From an uncultured Bacteroidota bacterium (GTDB taxonomy: Bacteria > Bacteroidota > Bacteroidia > Bacteroidales > P3), in assembly GCA_902800395.1 (NCBI GenBank), contig CADCEC010000002.1, positions 62,001 to 126,000 of the forward strand: a stretch of 64,000 nt of DNA, read 5' to 3'. Below, in pieces: positions 31,540 through 39,852 of this stretch. A program made the position numbers and the translations under genes. How positions within the stretch are numbered: position 1 is the first letter of the stretch; each line of letters opens with the position of its first letter. Under the pieces are notes generated by a model that saw nothing but the letters and a program-made list of their open reading frames with translations, had not been told where the DNA came from and ran no database searches.

Positions 31540-32469
31540 ATGATTGAGACTATCCAGTACAAGTCAATCCGGTGGCTCGACATCACGAACCCTAGTGAGG
31601 ACGACTATCGTCTGCTTCTGGAAGAATATAATTTCCACCCCTTGGATATCGAAGACTGCCGCGGGACAAACCAGCGTCCGAAAATTGACGAATACGACGA
31701 CTATTATTTCCTCATTCTTCACTTCCCCTATTTCGACAAGGGTAACAAGTTTATCCGTATCCGGGAGGTGAAAATATTCTGGGGCAAGGATTATATCATC
31801 ACCGTGGGTAAGGCTCACTGGGTGGTGAAGAAATTTTTTGACGAGATTCAAGAGGACATCAATGAGGGCGACGAAGAGACGCAGGAAATGCTGGCCACCA
31901 GCGACCAGCTGCTTTACCACATCCTCAACCGCCTGATGCTGGAGACCAACACGCTGGTGCAGCGTGTCGGTGCCGAGGTGGACCTTATCAACTATGACAT
32001 CTTCAACAAGCGTGCACGCTCCATCATCGAGCAAATCTCTGTGACACGAAGGAATACCATTCTGCTGAACACTACGTTCAAACCCCAACTGCGTGTGCTC
32101 CACATGTTCGAGAGCGGCGGCATCAAGGGCTTTGTCGACCCCGAACTCATCGACATGGAAGATTACTGGGGAAATATTCTCGACCAATACCAGAAGATGT
32201 TCGACTCCATCGAGGATTATGGAGAATTGGTGGAAGGTCTTTCCCATACTTTCGATTCGTTGTTGACGAACCGCACCAATGAGATTATGCGGGTGCTGAC
32301 CTATTTCTCGACGATCATGCTCCCGCTGACGGTGGTGACGGGTTTCTTCGGCATGAATGTAGATTTCCCGTTCCTGGCCAACACCACGGCGTTCTGGATT
32401 ATTCTCGGCGCGCTGGCCATTCTCACAGCCATTCTGATATTCTTCTTCCGTCGGATGACGGGACGATAA
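31540..32469 (+). CDS. corA: CorA-family magnesium/cobalt transporter
   Basis: Pentameric Mg2+ channel. 309 aa: cytoplasmic alpha/beta N-terminal domain, a long stalk helix (about 150-250) and two C-terminal TM helices (about 250-270 and 280-303). The selectivity motif GMN is at 271-273, followed by VDFPF. The start is fixed by the Shine-Dalgarno sequence. Monocistronic with a bidirectional terminator. Confidence 0.94.
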   Translation: MIETIQYKSIRWLDITNPSEDDYRLLLEEYNFHPLDIEDCRGTNQRPKIDEYDDYYFLILHFPYFDKGNKFIRIREVKIFWGKDYIITVGKAHWVVKKFFDEIQEDINEGDEETQEMLATSDQLLYHILNRLMLETNTLVQRVGAEVDLINYDIFNKRARSIIEQISVTRRNTILLNTTFKPQLRVLHMFESGGIKGFVDPELIDMEDYWGNILDQYQKMFDSIEDYGELVEGLSHTFDSLLTNRTNEIMRVLTYFSTIMLPLTVVTGFFGMNVDFPFLANTTAFWIILGALAILTAILIFFFRRMTGR

Positions 32470-32472
32470 AAA

Positions 32473-32503
32473 AAAGATTCGTCATTTCTGACGAATCTTT
32501 TTC
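32473..32503. terminator. Bidirectional terminator between corA and exbD
   Basis: Perfect 12-bp stem AAAGATTCGTCA (32473-32484) / TGACGAATCTTT (32489-32500), loop TTTC, A run before and T run after. Confidence 0.92.
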
Positions 32504-32530
32504 ATATAGGGTTTACTTGTAGAGTTACAT

Positions 32531-33025
32531 CTATTGTTGCTGCTGTTTGCGTTTGGCATCTTCAGCGGCATTGTAGAAGAGTCGAAGGGCACCGGCCTGA
32601 CGAAGTTCCTGTTTCACATCGTTGATGAGACCCATGGGAACGGTCTTGTCGGCTTTGATGATAGTGGTGAGCTGATCGGCGGCATTGGTACCGTCTTCCA
32701 TCAGTCTGCTGTGCTGGCTACGCTGCATCTCGATAAAGGGGATGATGTCATCTTTTTTCGAGAGCTGGTCGTTGACCTGGATACGGGGGTTAGTACCATA
32801 CTTCTGCTTGTCTTCGGGAACACCGATGTAGACAGTGCAGGCATTACTCGGGTCTTCGAGTTTTGCAACCTCAGTACCCATAGGTACGTTGGTGGTCACG
32901 AGGGTGTTTTCGCGCATGGAGGTAATGACCATGAAGAAGAACAGCAGCATGAAGATAATATCACTCATGGAGCCCATGTTTAAACCGGGCGTTTCTTTTT
33001 CTTTTTTTCCAGCGAATCGTGCCAT
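32531..33025 (-). CDS. exbD: ExbD/TolR-family protein (second copy)
   Basis: Proton-channel partner subunit, 164 aa. One N-terminal TM helix with the family Asp (NMGSMSDIIFMLLFFFMV, about 16-33) followed by a periplasmic domain. The start codon overlaps the stop of the first exbD by 1 bp (TAATG). Last gene of the exbB-X-exbD-exbD operon, likely energising a TonB-type or other envelope process. Confidence 0.9.
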   Translation of the reverse strand: MARFAGKKEKETPGLNMGSMSDIIFMLLFFFMVITSMRENTLVTTNVPMGTEVAKLEDPSNACTVYIGVPEDKQKYGTNPRIQVNDQLSKKDDIIPFIEMQRSQHSRLMEDGTNAADQLTTIIKADKTVPMGLINDVKQELRQAGALRLFYNAAEDAKRKQQQQ

Positions 33026-33630
33026 TAGTTGGTTCCTCCCATGTTTGAAGGCTTAGCCTCGGAGATGGCCATAGGGACGGCCTTCTCGACGGCTTTGCGC
33101 AGGTTGTTTTCTTTGGCGTTCGGGAGATCCATATAGTTGGAACGTCCGAACTTGGCGGCTGAGAGCTCATTGCGGAGCTCGGTGATGGCGGCGGTAAGCT
33201 CGTTCTGCACTTGGAAGTACTTGTCGTAGGAGGTGCTATTGTGGCATTGCAGCGAGATAACACCTTTCGACACTTTGTAGGTTCCAAGTCCTTCGATATC
33301 GGTCGGTTCCAGTTCCGGCAGCATGGGGTTTTCACCACGATTGCTGTTGAGGAAGGTCTTGACACGGCCTTTCAGTTGGTCAATGGAGCAGGGCTCAAGG
33401 CCACCGGTAGCGGTGGTGGTAAGAATCCTGTCTTCTGAGTTGACAAGCACTGTGAAGATATTGCGCTGGTGAATTTCGGGCTTCTCGGCATTCTCTTTGG
33501 GAATAGGAGGAAGCACGCGGGCAATACCCTTGTCAGTCTTAATGTCGGAGACCATCAGGAAAAAGGCCAGCAGCAGAAAGGAGATATCGGCCATCGAACT
33601 TGTGTTCAATCCTGGAGTCTTACGTGCCAT
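33025..33630 (-). CDS. exbD: ExbD/TolR-family protein (first copy)
   Basis: 201 aa. N-terminal TM with NTSSMADISFLLLAFFLMV (Asp near 15), then a periplasmic domain of about 165 aa. Both ExbD copies begin alike (MAR...PGLN.SSM.DI), showing duplication, but their periplasmic domains differ in length and sequence. Lies 3 bp after the four-TM protein gene. Confidence 0.9.
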   Translation of the reverse strand: MARKTPGLNTSSMADISFLLLAFFLMVSDIKTDKGIARVLPPIPKENAEKPEIHQRNIFTVLVNSEDRILTTTATGGLEPCSIDQLKGRVKTFLNSNRGENPMLPELEPTDIEGLGTYKVSKGVISLQCHNSTSYDKYFQVQNELTAAITELRNELSAAKFGRSNYMDLPNAKENNLRKAVEKAVPMAISEAKPSNMGGTN

Positions 33631-33633
33631 AAT

Positions 33634-34107
33634 TTATTTCTTTTTAAAGGGTTTGGCAATCTCGGTGAAGAGAATGCTGATGACGGAACCTGCAGCGAGG
33701 ATGTAGACCATGATGCAGGCGGCGCCGATGAGTTTGGAAACACCTTCCGAAGTCTCATTCTTGGCGAGGAACTCGGCAGGAACGTCGCTACCGGAGGACA
33801 GCAGGTAGGAAACGACCACCACGGCCACGCAAATGACGGTGACAGTGAGGAATTTTACCCAATATTTGCCGTCGCTCATGAAGCGATTGACGAGTTTGAC
33901 GACAAGGAAGACGAGAATGCCGACAATGGCGGCGATAACGAGGCACATCAGGATGATGTAGGCAACATCAAATGTGCCGGGGTTCGTGAGGCCCTCTAAG
34001 CTGTCGGCACTGCCGTTGCCGATGGCAAACAGTACTGCAAAGACTGTTGCCAGCAGGGCGATGCCAAGCATGACAAGGGTCAATAATTTATCAGTTTTTT
34101 CTTTCAT
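33634..34107 (-). CDS. Four-TM protein of ExbBD operon
   Basis: 157 aa, with four predicted TM helices (about 8-28, 47-70, 84-104, 125-147) and a lysine-rich C-terminus (KPFKKK). I do not recognise a family name. It sits between exbB and exbD in an operon layout common in Bacteroidetes, so it is probably an accessory part of the proton-driven complex. A GTTTAAA array separates it from exbB. Confidence 0.75.
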   Translation of the reverse strand: MKEKTDKLLTLVMLGIALLATVFAVLFAIGNGSADSLEGLTNPGTFDVAYIILMCLVIAAIVGILVFLVVKLVNRFMSDGKYWVKFLTVTVICVAVVVVSYLLSSGSDVPAEFLAKNETSEGVSKLIGAACIMVYILAAGSVISILFTEIAKPFKKK

Positions 34108-34127
34108 AATGGTTCGAATTAAATAGT

Positions 34128-34160
34128 TTAAAGTTTAAAGTTTAAAGTTTAAAGTTTAAA
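34128..34160. repeat. GTTTAAA array in ExbBD operon
   Basis: Four to five tandem GTTTAAA heptamers between exbB and the next operon gene. Confidence 0.85.
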
Positions 34161-34187
34161 GTGAGCACTTCAACTTATAAAGAACCA

Positions 34188-35009
34188 TTATTTGTGATAT
34201 TTCACGAGGATGTCCATGAAGGAGATGCTGCCGTCTTCCATCTGGTCGACAAGGCTCTCGATCTTGGTGAGGAGGTAGTTGTAGAAAATCTGAAGGATGA
34301 TAGCGACGATAAGACCGAAGATGGTGGTCAACAGAGCCATCTTCATACCGTGAGCCACGATGATGGGGCTGATGTTACCCTGCTCTTCGATAGCGTCGAA
34401 GGCTTCGACCATACCGACCACAGTGCCGAGGAATCCGAAGGAGGGAGCCAAGGCGATAAACAGGCTGATCCAGGTCATGTTGTTCTCGAGGCGAGCCATC
34501 TGGACACCACCGTAGCTGGTGATGGATTTCTCGACGTTCTCAAGGCCCTGGTCGATGCGATCGAGACCCTGATAGAAAATGCTGGCCACAGGGCCGCGGG
34601 TGTTGCGGCAGAGCTCTTTAGCACCTTCATAGTTGCCGCTCTTGACGTTGTCCTCAATGCCACCGAGTAGTTTCTTCACATTGGTGGTGGCCATGTTGAG
34701 ATAGAGGATGCGCTCGATAACGAGAGCCATACCGAAAATCAAGCAGATAAGCACAGGGGTCATCCAGCCGGCACCACCTTCGATGTATTTTTCTTTCAGC
34801 ATCTGATGGAAGGAAAGTTCGGTGACTTCCTCGGCGGGAGCCTCGACGGCCTCCTCGGTAGCCTCAACGGCTGCGGCTTCTTGGGTGTCCTGGTCGGTAG
34901 CGACCTGCTCGGTGTTCGCGGCCGTGTTGGCATCCTGTGCCATAACGACGTTGATGTTGGCAAATGTCAATAATCCAGCTATTGACAGCAAGGCAAATAC
35001 TTTTTTCAT
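34188..35009 (-). CDS. exbB: MotA/TolQ/ExbB proton channel family protein
   Basis: 273 aa. N-terminal signal peptide-like segment (1-24, VVMAQ), an acidic Glu/Ala-rich region (25-65) that most ExbB proteins lack, then three TM helices (about 80-100, 180-205, 222-245). Family motif: LIALAPSFGFLGTVVGMVEAF-like segment near 185. First gene of exbB-X-exbD-exbD. Confidence 0.92.
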   Translation of the reverse strand: MKKVFALLSIAGLLTFANINVVMAQDANTAANTEQVATDQDTQEAAAVEATEEAVEAPAEEVTELSFHQMLKEKYIEGGAGWMTPVLICLIFGMALVIERILYLNMATTNVKKLLGGIEDNVKSGNYEGAKELCRNTRGPVASIFYQGLDRIDQGLENVEKSITSYGGVQMARLENNMTWISLFIALAPSFGFLGTVVGMVEAFDAIEEQGNISPIIVAHGMKMALLTTIFGLIVAIILQIFYNYLLTKIESLVDQMEDGSISFMDILVKYHK

Positions 35010-35070
35010 AATGTGTTAATTGTTGATTATTAAATTATTGTTTGTTTTTTACCTATTATGATTCGTAGTG

Positions 35071-35102
35071 CAAATATACACCTTTTTTCTAATCCAGCCA
35101 AA
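35071..35102 (-). promoter_or_regulatory. Promoter of the ExbBD operon
   Basis: Minus strand: TTTG (35099-35102), 20 bp, TATATTTG (35071-35078). About 62 bp before exbB. Confidence 0.72.
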
Positions 35103-35108
35103 AAAATA

Positions 35109-36092
35109 TTATTTTTTTCTTCCATTTAATGTTTCGAGCATCTCGCGGAGAGGGGTTTTAAGGGTTTCTTCAGCATGGATTATATCGAGTTGCAGTGTGG
35201 CATTTCTGAATTCATCGGCGATGGCTTTTTCCACGGAGGCTCGGAGGCCGATGGTTTCGTACAGTGCCATCACACGGCGTACTTTATCTTCCTCATCGAG
35301 ATTGTCTTTAGAGGAAAAGAGACCGACGAGTTCCTTCTTCTGCGCGTCCGAGCAGAGTCTCAAGGCGGTAAGTGGCAAGAAGGTTTTCTTGTTGTCTCGT
35401 ATGTCTTGTCCGGTTTTCTTGCCGAAGACTGCAGTGTCGCCGTAGCCATCGAGAAGGTCGTCCTGCAGTTGAAAGGCCAAACCCATGTGGATGCCGAAGA
35501 TCCAGAGTTTGGCAATCTCTGCATCTGGTGCGTTAGCATAGAGGGCACCGATTTTAAGGGCGGCGGCAAGAAGCACGGCCGTCTTCTGCCGTATCATGTC
35601 CATATAGTCGTCGAGGGAGACCTTGTCGAGGGAAAGGCTCTCGAAGTTCATGTCTTTCTGCTGGCCTTCGCAGACTTCAATGGCTGTCTCGTTGAAGCAC
35701 TGGAGTATTTCCTGTAGGTGCGGCGAGGGTTGTCGGAGGAAGTAGCGCCAAGCGAGTGCGAACATGGTGTCACCGCTGAGGATGGCGGTATTTTCGTCCC
35801 ATTTTGTGTAGACGGTAGGTTGTCCACGACGCAGGGGCGAGCGGTCCATGAGGTCGTCGTGCAGGAGGGTGAAGTTGTGAAAGGTCTCAATGCCGAGAGC
35901 AGCACCCCGAACCGCCTCTTCTTTTCCTCCGAAGAGGGCGTTTGCTGTCAGTAGCAGGGTAGGGCGGATGCGTTTGCCTCCGAGGCGCAATGTGTAGTCG
36001 ATGGGCTCGTAGAGTTCTCGTGGCTCCGCCAAAAAGGTTTCCTGGTCGAAGATTTCAGTCACCCGGTCGAGGTAATATTTTATATTATACAT
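35109..36092 (-). CDS. Polyprenyl synthetase family protein
   Basis: Trans-prenyltransferase condensing IPP with allylic diphosphates, 327 aa. First aspartate-rich motif DDLMD at 79-83 and second DDLLD at 211-215, with GGKRIRP at 38-44. Two residues between the D pairs (DDxxD) and the length fit geranylgeranyl or farnesyl diphosphate synthases; chain length is not decidable here. Lies 27 bp after the TPR gene on the same strand. Confidence 0.92.
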   Translation of the reverse strand: MYNIKYYLDRVTEIFDQETFLAEPRELYEPIDYTLRLGGKRIRPTLLLTANALFGGKEEAVRGAALGIETFHNFTLLHDDLMDRSPLRRGQPTVYTKWDENTAILSGDTMFALAWRYFLRQPSPHLQEILQCFNETAIEVCEGQQKDMNFESLSLDKVSLDDYMDMIRQKTAVLLAAALKIGALYANAPDAEIAKLWIFGIHMGLAFQLQDDLLDGYGDTAVFGKKTGQDIRDNKKTFLPLTALRLCSDAQKKELVGLFSSKDNLDEEDKVRRVMALYETIGLRASVEKAIADEFRNATLQLDIIHAEETLKTPLREMLETLNGRKK

Positions 36093-36119
36093 TATTTATT
36101 ATAAATTTAATGGGATTTT

Positions 36120-37229
36120 CTAATAGGCTATGCCGTGACTGGTACACCATTTCTGGGCGGCGGTGTGGCCGAGTTTGGCTGCACGCTTGTAGTTGGCTTG
36201 CTCCTGCTTGGGCTTCTTCTGTTTGGCGTAGAGTTCAGCAATGCGACAGTAGGTTTCAGCATCTTTCTTATTAATCTCTACGGCTTTTTGGTAATAACGG
36301 ATGGCTTTACCGTATTCGTTCTGCTCAGCATAGGTGCGGCCGATAAGACGGTAGGCTTCACTCTGTCGGGGGGCAATACGGGTGGCGGTGCGATAGAAGG
36401 CATGAGCACGATTGAACTCTCCGTTTTCGAAATAGATGTCACCCAGACGGTTGTAGGCAGAGACATAGGTGCTATCGTATTTGATGACCGTCTCGAGACA
36501 CTCGATTGCGTTCTGTTTCTCGCCCTTGAGGAGGTAAGCCCAACCGAGGCAATAGATGAGCTTGATGGATTTGCGTTCTACTTTAAGTCCTTTCTTCAGG
36601 GTGCTGATAGCCAAGTCGTAGTGGTTACGGTAGCAGTACATGGTACCGAGGTTGAAGTAGGCGTCGGTATTCTTGGGATCGGTGCTGATGGCTTTGCGGA
36701 AAGTCTGTGTGGCCTCGTTGTCATTACCTTTGTAGAACTGGATGACTCCCATGACGTTGAGCACACGCGCCGACGTAGGGTCTTGCTCTTGCGCCCGATG
36801 AATCCAGGAGAGGGCGTTGGTGTAGTTCTCGTCAATGCAGTAGACCCAAGCAAGGGTGGCCATAGCTGAGGCGCGAAGGGCGCTGTCGGCGGGTGCGGCC
36901 AGCTCGATAGCTTTCTCCGCCGAGCGTTTGGCGTCCTCCCATTCGCGCTGTTCGGCCTGGCAGGCCGCCAGATGAGTCATCGCTGTGGCGCTGCTGTCGG
37001 CGTTGACGAGCCATTGTGATGCCTCACCGAAGTGCTCCTTGCGTTCCAGTAGCATTCCCAGTTGTAGACGCGCTTGAGCGTTGGTATCCACCGCCTCGCG
37101 GAAGTAGTTCTCGGCAAGGTCGTCGAGTCCCTTTGATGCGGCGTTGATACCCTTTTCCAAACTGCCCTGCGCCAGCGCAAAAAAAGTTGGCAGCAGAGTG
37201 CAGCAGAGTATAAGCGTATTTCTAAACAT
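36120..37229 (-). CDS. Secreted/periplasmic tetratricopeptide repeat protein
   Basis: 369 aa with an N-terminal signal peptide (about 1-20, FFALAQ). The rest is tandem TPR units of about 34 residues from residue 30 to 360 (for example DAYFNLGTMYCYRNHYDLAI, AYNRLGDIYFENGEFNRA), around nine or ten in total. Scaffold for protein interaction; partner unknown. C-terminal units look like Sel1/TPR hybrids (YKRAAKLGHTAAQKW). Confidence 0.85.
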   Translation of the reverse strand: MFRNTLILCCTLLPTFFALAQGSLEKGINAASKGLDDLAENYFREAVDTNAQARLQLGMLLERKEHFGEASQWLVNADSSATAMTHLAACQAEQREWEDAKRSAEKAIELAAPADSALRASAMATLAWVYCIDENYTNALSWIHRAQEQDPTSARVLNVMGVIQFYKGNDNEATQTFRKAISTDPKNTDAYFNLGTMYCYRNHYDLAISTLKKGLKVERKSIKLIYCLGWAYLLKGEKQNAIECLETVIKYDSTYVSAYNRLGDIYFENGEFNRAHAFYRTATRIAPRQSEAYRLIGRTYAEQNEYGKAIRYYQKAVEINKKDAETYCRIAELYAKQKKPKQEQANYKRAAKLGHTAAQKWCTSHGIAY

Positions 37230-37288
37230 CTCTTACATAACGTTCCCGACAACCAATTATTGTGTATTGAAAATAAAAAGCATTTTTA

Positions 37289-37320
37289 TTTGGTCATATG
37301 GCAGATTTGTCGTATTTTTG
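37289..37320 (+). promoter_or_regulatory. Promoter of the SpoU methyltransferase gene
   Basis: TTTG (37289-37292), 20 bp, TATTTTTG (37313-37320). Only 21 bp separate it from the start codon. Confidence 0.75.
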
Positions 37321-37341
37321 CAGATTATTTTTTGACTCTCG

Positions 37342-37875
37342 ATGTTACATAAACTATCAACCCAGGAGATGAATAGGCTGACGGTGGAGGAGTTCCACCA
37401 TAGCGAGAAGTTGCCGCTGACGGTGGTGCTCGACAACGTGCGTTCACTGAACAATATCGGCTCTGTGTTCCGCACATCCGACGCTTTCCGTGTGGAGCAT
37501 ATTGCCCTCTGCGGCATCACCGCCACTCCACCGCACCGTGAGATTCATAAAACAGCCCTCGGTGCCGAGGAAAGTGTGGAGTGGAGCTATCACGAGGAAA
37601 CCGCCGTTTGTGTGAAGGAACTCAAAAAAATGGGCTATAGGGTATATGCCGTGGAGCTGGCGCATGAGAGTTTGAAACTCGACAAGGATACTGTGGCAAC
37701 CGACCGGCCAATAGCGCTTGTGCTCGGCAACGAGATTGAAGGGGTGCAAGAGGAGGTGATGTCGCTCTGCGACGGATTCTTGGAGATACCGCAGTACGGC
37801 ACTAAACATTCGTTGAATGTCAGTTGTGCTGCTGCAATAGTAATATGGGAGATTTCAAAACAATTTAGATTATGA
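37342..37875 (+). CDS. TrmH/SpoU-family RNA 2'-O-methyltransferase
   Basis: SPOUT methyltransferase, 177 aa. Motif 1 DNVRSLNNIGSVFRT (about 32-46), motif 2 LVLGNEIEGV (about 127-136) and motif 3 IPQYGTKHSLNVSCAA (about 148-163). Short length fits a TrmH/TrmL-type tRNA modification enzyme; the exact position modified is unknown. Overlaps the next gene by 4 bp. Confidence 0.9.
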   Translation: MLHKLSTQEMNRLTVEEFHHSEKLPLTVVLDNVRSLNNIGSVFRTSDAFRVEHIALCGITATPPHREIHKTALGAEESVEWSYHEETAVCVKELKKMGYRVYAVELAHESLKLDKDTVATDRPIALVLGNEIEGVQEEVMSLCDGFLEIPQYGTKHSLNVSCAAAIVIWEISKQFRL

Positions 37876-38234
37876 CGAAAGAAGAGAGAATGGAGAAAGC
37901 GCGGCAGCTGCACCGACAGGGCTGCAACTGCTGCCAAGCGGTGGTGATGGCCTATGTCGACCAGTTGCCTATCAGTGAGGAAAACGCTATGAATATGGCC
38001 GCTCCCTTCGGTCGCGGCCTCTCCGGCTGCCGCGAGCTCTGCGGTTGTGTAAGCGGTATGGCAATGGTCTGCGGTCTCTCAGGCCACAACGCCGATGTAC
38101 GCCCCTTGATAGAGCGTTTCCGCGAGGAAGAAGGTGACATCGTCTGCGGACGCCTCCTGCAGATGGGCAAGAAACCCTGCCCCGAGATGGTGGCCGACGC
38201 AGCAGGCTTATTGACAGACATAATTAAACATTGA
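37872..38234 (+). CDS. C_GCAxxG_C_C family redox protein
   Basis: 120-aa cysteine-rich protein of the C_GCAxxG_C_C family. Cysteines: GCNCCQAV near 17-24, SGCRELCGCVSGM near 54-66, plus later single Cys. The function of the family is unsettled (redox-active or metal-binding). Translationally coupled to the upstream methyltransferase (ATGA). Confidence 0.87.
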   Translation: MTKEERMEKARQLHRQGCNCCQAVVMAYVDQLPISEENAMNMAAPFGRGLSGCRELCGCVSGMAMVCGLSGHNADVRPLIERFREEEGDIVCGRLLQMGKKPCPEMVADAAGLLTDIIKH

Positions 38235-38251
38235 GATTTGAATTTTTTTTG

Positions 38252-38259
38252 TAATTTTG
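38252..38259 (+). promoter_or_regulatory. Promoter -7 element of dnaB
   Basis: TAATTTTG 25 bp before the ATG. A partial -33 (ATTG at 38230-38233) is 18 bp upstream. Confidence 0.6.
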
Positions 38260-38283
38260 TAGCCCAATTTGTGAACGAGAATT

Positions 38284-39801
38284 ATGCCTACAACAGCCAC
38301 AAGACGCAAGGATAGAATAACATACGCCCAAGCATTCGACATCAACGGCAACACGCCTCCCCAGGCGATAGCCCTTGAGGAAAGTGTGCTGGGTGCACTC
38401 ATGCTCGACCAGACCGCCCTCATCAACGCCATCGAGACGTTGCATGTGGAGTACTTCTACAAGCCGGAACATCAGACCATCTATAAGGCTATCCGCAAGC
38501 TTTTCGAACAGAGTCAGCCGGTCGATTTGCTCACGGTGGTGGAGCGTCTCCGCCTCGACGGCGAGTTGGAGGCCGCCGGTGGCGCCTATGCTGTGTCCAA
38601 ACTCACCGAGAATGTGGTCTCCGCCGCCCATATCGAGTACCATATCCGTGTGCTCAGCGAGAAATACATCCAGCGCGAAATGATACGCATCTCCACCGAG
38701 ACCATCACGGAGGCCTACGACGAGACCACCGATGTGGTGAACCTCCTCGACAAGACCGAGCAGCGCCTGATGGACATCAACGACAAGAACTTCCGTTCGG
38801 ACTACCATCCCATGGGCGACTTTGTAGGCTTGGCGATGGATCAGATAAAAGAGGCGGGAGAGAAGAGCGACGGCCTCAGCGGTTTGGAGAGTGGCTTCAT
38901 CGGCCTCGACCGCATGACGGCGGGCTTCCAACCCGGCACGCTGATTATCCTTGCCGCCCGTCCTGCTATGGGTAAGACGGCCTGCGCCCTCTCCATGGCC
39001 CGCAACATCGCTGTCGACTTCCACAAGGCCGTGGCCTTCTTCTCGCTCGAGATGACGGGGCAGGAACTGGCCATGCGCCTCATCAGCAGCGAATCACGTC
39101 TCCCGGGCGACAAGTTGAAGAAAGGGCACCTCGAACCCTACGAGAAGGAGCAGCTCAAGCGCGGCGCCCAGCCGCTGAATAGCGCCCCTATCTATATCGA
39201 CGACACCCCCCAGCTCACCATCTTCGAGCTTCGCGCAAAGGCGCGCCGACTCAAGCAGCGCTATGACATACAGATGATTTTTATCGACTACCTGCAGTTG
39301 ATGTCGAGCGGCAGCACCGAGACCCGCAACGGCAACCGCGAGCAGGAAATCAGCATGATCTCGCGTCAGCTCAAGGCCCTCTCCAAGGAACTGCAGATTC
39401 CCGTGCTGGCCATGTCGCAGTTGAGCCGGGCGGTGGAAAGCCGTGTGGGCAACAAGCCGCAGTTGAGCGACCTCCGTGAGTCGGGCGCCATCGAGCAGGA
39501 CGCCGACATCGTCATGTTCATCTACCGTCCCGAATACTACGGCATCCAGGAAGACGACCACGGCTCCACTCTCGGCATGGCCGACCTCATCGTCGCCAAG
39601 CACCGCTCCGGTGGCACAGGCGATGTGCGTCTGCGCTTCGTCAAGGAGTTCGCACGCTTCGAGAACCCCCCGCAGCTGGGACTCGAGAGCTTCGCAGCCG
39701 GCATGCCGCAGAATGCCAACTTCGACCAAGGCGGCAGCATGATCGTCGACTCCAAAATGAATGAAGACAATATGGAACCCGACGGCGACGTACCCTTTTA
39801 A
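38284..39801 (+). CDS. dnaB: Replicative DNA helicase DnaB
   Basis: Hexameric 5'-3' helicase of the replisome, 505 aa. N-terminal helical domain (about 15-120; EESVLGALMLDQ), linker, and a RecA-like domain with Walker A AARPAMGKTACAL near 222-234 and Walker B IFIDYLQLM near 333-341. No intein. The C-terminus ends MEPDGDVPF, an acidic-then-PF tail resembling an SSB tip. Confidence 0.96.
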   Translation: MPTTATRRKDRITYAQAFDINGNTPPQAIALEESVLGALMLDQTALINAIETLHVEYFYKPEHQTIYKAIRKLFEQSQPVDLLTVVERLRLDGELEAAGGAYAVSKLTENVVSAAHIEYHIRVLSEKYIQREMIRISTETITEAYDETTDVVNLLDKTEQRLMDINDKNFRSDYHPMGDFVGLAMDQIKEAGEKSDGLSGLESGFIGLDRMTAGFQPGTLIILAARPAMGKTACALSMARNIAVDFHKAVAFFSLEMTGQELAMRLISSESRLPGDKLKKGHLEPYEKEQLKRGAQPLNSAPIYIDDTPQLTIFELRAKARRLKQRYDIQMIFIDYLQLMSSGSTETRNGNREQEISMISRQLKALSKELQIPVLAMSQLSRAVESRVGNKPQLSDLRESGAIEQDADIVMFIYRPEYYGIQEDDHGSTLGMADLIVAKHRSGGTGDVRLRFVKEFARFENPPQLGLESFAAGMPQNANFDQGGSMIVDSKMNEDNMEPDGDVPF

Positions 39802-39852
39802 TTCGCTTAATTAGCATAATTCGCCGACAAAACTAAGAATAATTAGCAGATT

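Noticed and set aside
34105-34120. tRNA T-loop-like GGTTCGAATT
   Set aside because: No acceptor, D or anticodon stems around it; it is the region before a start codon on the minus strand.
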